Positions 62,782-64,000 of a DNA stretch of 64,000 nucleotides are shown here, piece by piece. A model generated the notes under the pieces. The model made no database searches. It was not told where the DNA came from and worked only from the letters and a program-made list of their open reading frames with translations. Position numbers and translations under genes: made by a program. The stretch comes from Epilithonimonas tenax DSM 16811 (GTDB lineage: Bacteria > Bacteroidota > Bacteroidia > Flavobacteriales > Weeksellaceae). Position 1 is the first letter of the stretch, and each line of letters begins with the position of its first letter. The stretch spans positions 1 to 64,000 of the forward strand of contig NZ_AUAA01000008.1 of NCBI RefSeq assembly GCF_000428485.1, given 5' to 3'.

Positions 62782-64000
62782 TGGAAACTGTTGTTTTAAA
62801 AATGATTCTTTGTTCATCGTTATTGATTGCGATTTACTTTTTGTTTTTACAAAGAGAAAAGATGTTCCGTTTCAATCGGTTTTACCTTTTGTTTGCCGTG
62901 ATTTTTTCTTACACAATTCCTTTTGTTAAGATCACTTTGCCTGCGATTTCAGAAAAGAAGAATCAATTAATTTTCGAAGAAATCACAACGCAGCAATTGA
63001 TTCAGAAAACAAATCAAGCTTCGGATTTTAACTGGATGAATTTGATCTTAATAGCTTACATTTTTGTTTCAATTGTTTTGATTATCAGATTATTATTGTC
63101 AATTCGTAAAATTATCAAATTAAAAGGAACTGATTTGAATTATCAAAATCAAAAAGTAAAATTAATTGAAAAAGATCTACCGCCATTCAGTTTTTGGGAC
63201 AAGATCTATCTTAATAAGAAACATTTTAAGGATCGGATAGACCACCGGATTTTCTTACACGAGAAAACGCATTTGATTCAAAAACACTCTTTGGATTTGA
63301 TATTTATAGAAATCCTTCAGGTGATTTCTTGGTTCAATCCCGCCCTTTATTTTTACAAAAAAGCCATCAAAGACAACCACGAATTCCTGGCTGATGAGGT
63401 TATCGTCGAGACACAATTCAATATCAAAGATTATCAGAATCTGATTCTGTCTGAGGTTTTGACTGCTCAGAATCAATCATTAATCAACCAATTTAATTTT
63501 AGCAACACCAAAAAACGATTTATTATGATGACCACCAAAAGATCAAAATTAGAAAAGTTCAAAAAGCTGTTTGCCATTTCTGCCTTTGCAGGACTGAGTA
63601 TTCTGTTTGTCCAAAAAGTGTATGCATCAGAAGTTACAGAGCAGAAAGAAAATGAGAAGCCAGACGTTGCAACTCTTGTTGATGAGAAAGATTACACTGA
63701 AAGTGACAGAAGAATGATGGAGATGTATAAGAGTGAGCTTAAAAAAGAAAGAATACCTCGTGCCGAGACTGTTGCAGAAGTAGTTGTAATGGATACAATT
63801 CCAGCCAATAAAACATCGAAAACAAGAAAACTTAAAGAAAACGAATTACCAATTCCACCACCTCCACCGCCGGCAAGCAAGAGTATAGCGGCTCAATTTC
63901 CGGAAGGAATCAATAGCCTTAGAATGAGTTTTTCGAATATTTTTGATTCATCAACATTTAAGGGAAAAGAAACGCTGAAAACTCACATTTATATAACAAT
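62781..64000 (+). CDS. BlaR1-like M56 metallopeptidase with TonB-C-like domain (partial)
   Basis: The gene runs off the window end; 406 residues are visible. It has N-terminal membrane helices (VLKMILCSSLLIAIYFLFLQ; YLLFAVIFSYTIPF; NLILIAYIFVSIVLIIRLLL), then the M56 zinc motif HEKTH (160-164) and NHEFLADE, a further membrane helix (FKKLFAISAFAGLSILFV), a Pro-rich linker (LPIPPPPPP) and the start of a TonB C-terminal-like domain (FPEGINSLRMSFSNIFDSS). M56-TonB fusions beside BlaI are common in Bacteroidota. The signal sensed is unknown. Confidence 0.88.
   Translation, partial: METVVLKMILCSSLLIAIYFLFLQREKMFRFNRFYLLFAVIFSYTIPFVKITLPAISEKKNQLIFEEITTQQLIQKTNQASDFNWMNLILIAYIFVSIVLIIRLLLSIRKIIKLKGTDLNYQNQKVKLIEKDLPPFSFWDKIYLNKKHFKDRIDHRIFLHEKTHLIQKHSLDLIFIEILQVISWFNPALYFYKKAIKDNHEFLADEVIVETQFNIKDYQNLILSEVLTAQNQSLINQFNFSNTKKRFIMMTTKRSKLEKFKKLFAISAFAGLSILFVQKVYASEVTEQKENEKPDVATLVDEKDYTESDRRMMEMYKSELKKERIPRAETVAEVVVMDTIPANKTSKTRKLKENELPIPPPPPPASKSIAAQFPEGINSLRMSFSNIFDSSTFKGKETLKTHIYIT

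Overview
The window looks like chromosomal DNA of a Flavobacteriia bacterium (phylum Bacteroidota), most likely of the Chryseobacterium/Epilithonimonas branch. The signs are low GC, TAnnTTTG-type promoter elements, type IX secretion C-terminal sorting domains, a MurF-alanine racemase fusion, TonB-dependent receptors with carboxypeptidase-like or HMA N-termini, and BlaI/M56-TonB pairs. The genus is an inference; the phylum is well supported. No rRNA, tRNA, CRISPR array or complete insertion sequence was recognised.

Region 1 (1-5450) is accessory DNA. It holds the 3' end of an ISAon1-type transposase and then, on the minus strand, a compact defence-like cluster: a DNA cytosine-5 methyltransferase, a PD-(D/E)XK nuclease fused to a DUF2075 helicase, and an AIPR-family protein. 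The methyltransferase stops just before motifs IX and X, and the AIPR protein lacks its N-terminal portion. The ends facing the helicase gene are therefore the ones missing, as if that gene had replaced the middle of an older locus.

Region 2 (5700-15000) is mostly minus strand. It has a glycosyltransferase, guaC (plus strand), a four-gene operon (Lgt-like protein, two tiny membrane proteins sharing a Cys-Gly tail, and a Tes/MJ0619-like radical SAM enzyme), fabG, and a secreted protein-rsmI-acidic repeat protein operon. Region 3 (15000-32300) is mainly housekeeping: tdk, murF/alr, a PlpD-like patatin and ybeY in one operon, then mnmG flanked by parS-like palindromes, a methyltransferase, pgk, a roughly 680-base gene-free AT-rich region with DnaA-box-like sequences (possible oriC), rpiB, a DUF1016 nuclease, rnr, a LysE-family exporter, an S66 peptidase and a YraN-family protein. 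A third parS-like site lies at 32.67 kb.

Region 4 (32300-64000) holds envelope and signalling functions: TonB-dependent receptors, a prolyl oligopeptidase, lipoproteins, T9SS cargo proteins, glycyl-tRNA synthetase, an ECF sigma factor with a membrane partner, pyrD, a heavy-metal cluster (HMA-TonB receptor, HMA protein, Cys-rich protein), a LytTR regulator, a TPR histidine kinase, acyl-CoA dehydrogenase, msrB, tsaB, a sugar dehydrogenase, and a BlaI/BlaR1-like pair with a visible operator. Many intergenic gaps carry imperfect hairpin repeats; at least six copies of one family are visible.

The best candidates for undescribed biology are the Lgt-like/Cys-tail/radical SAM operon and the rearranged methyltransferase-helicase-AIPR cluster.
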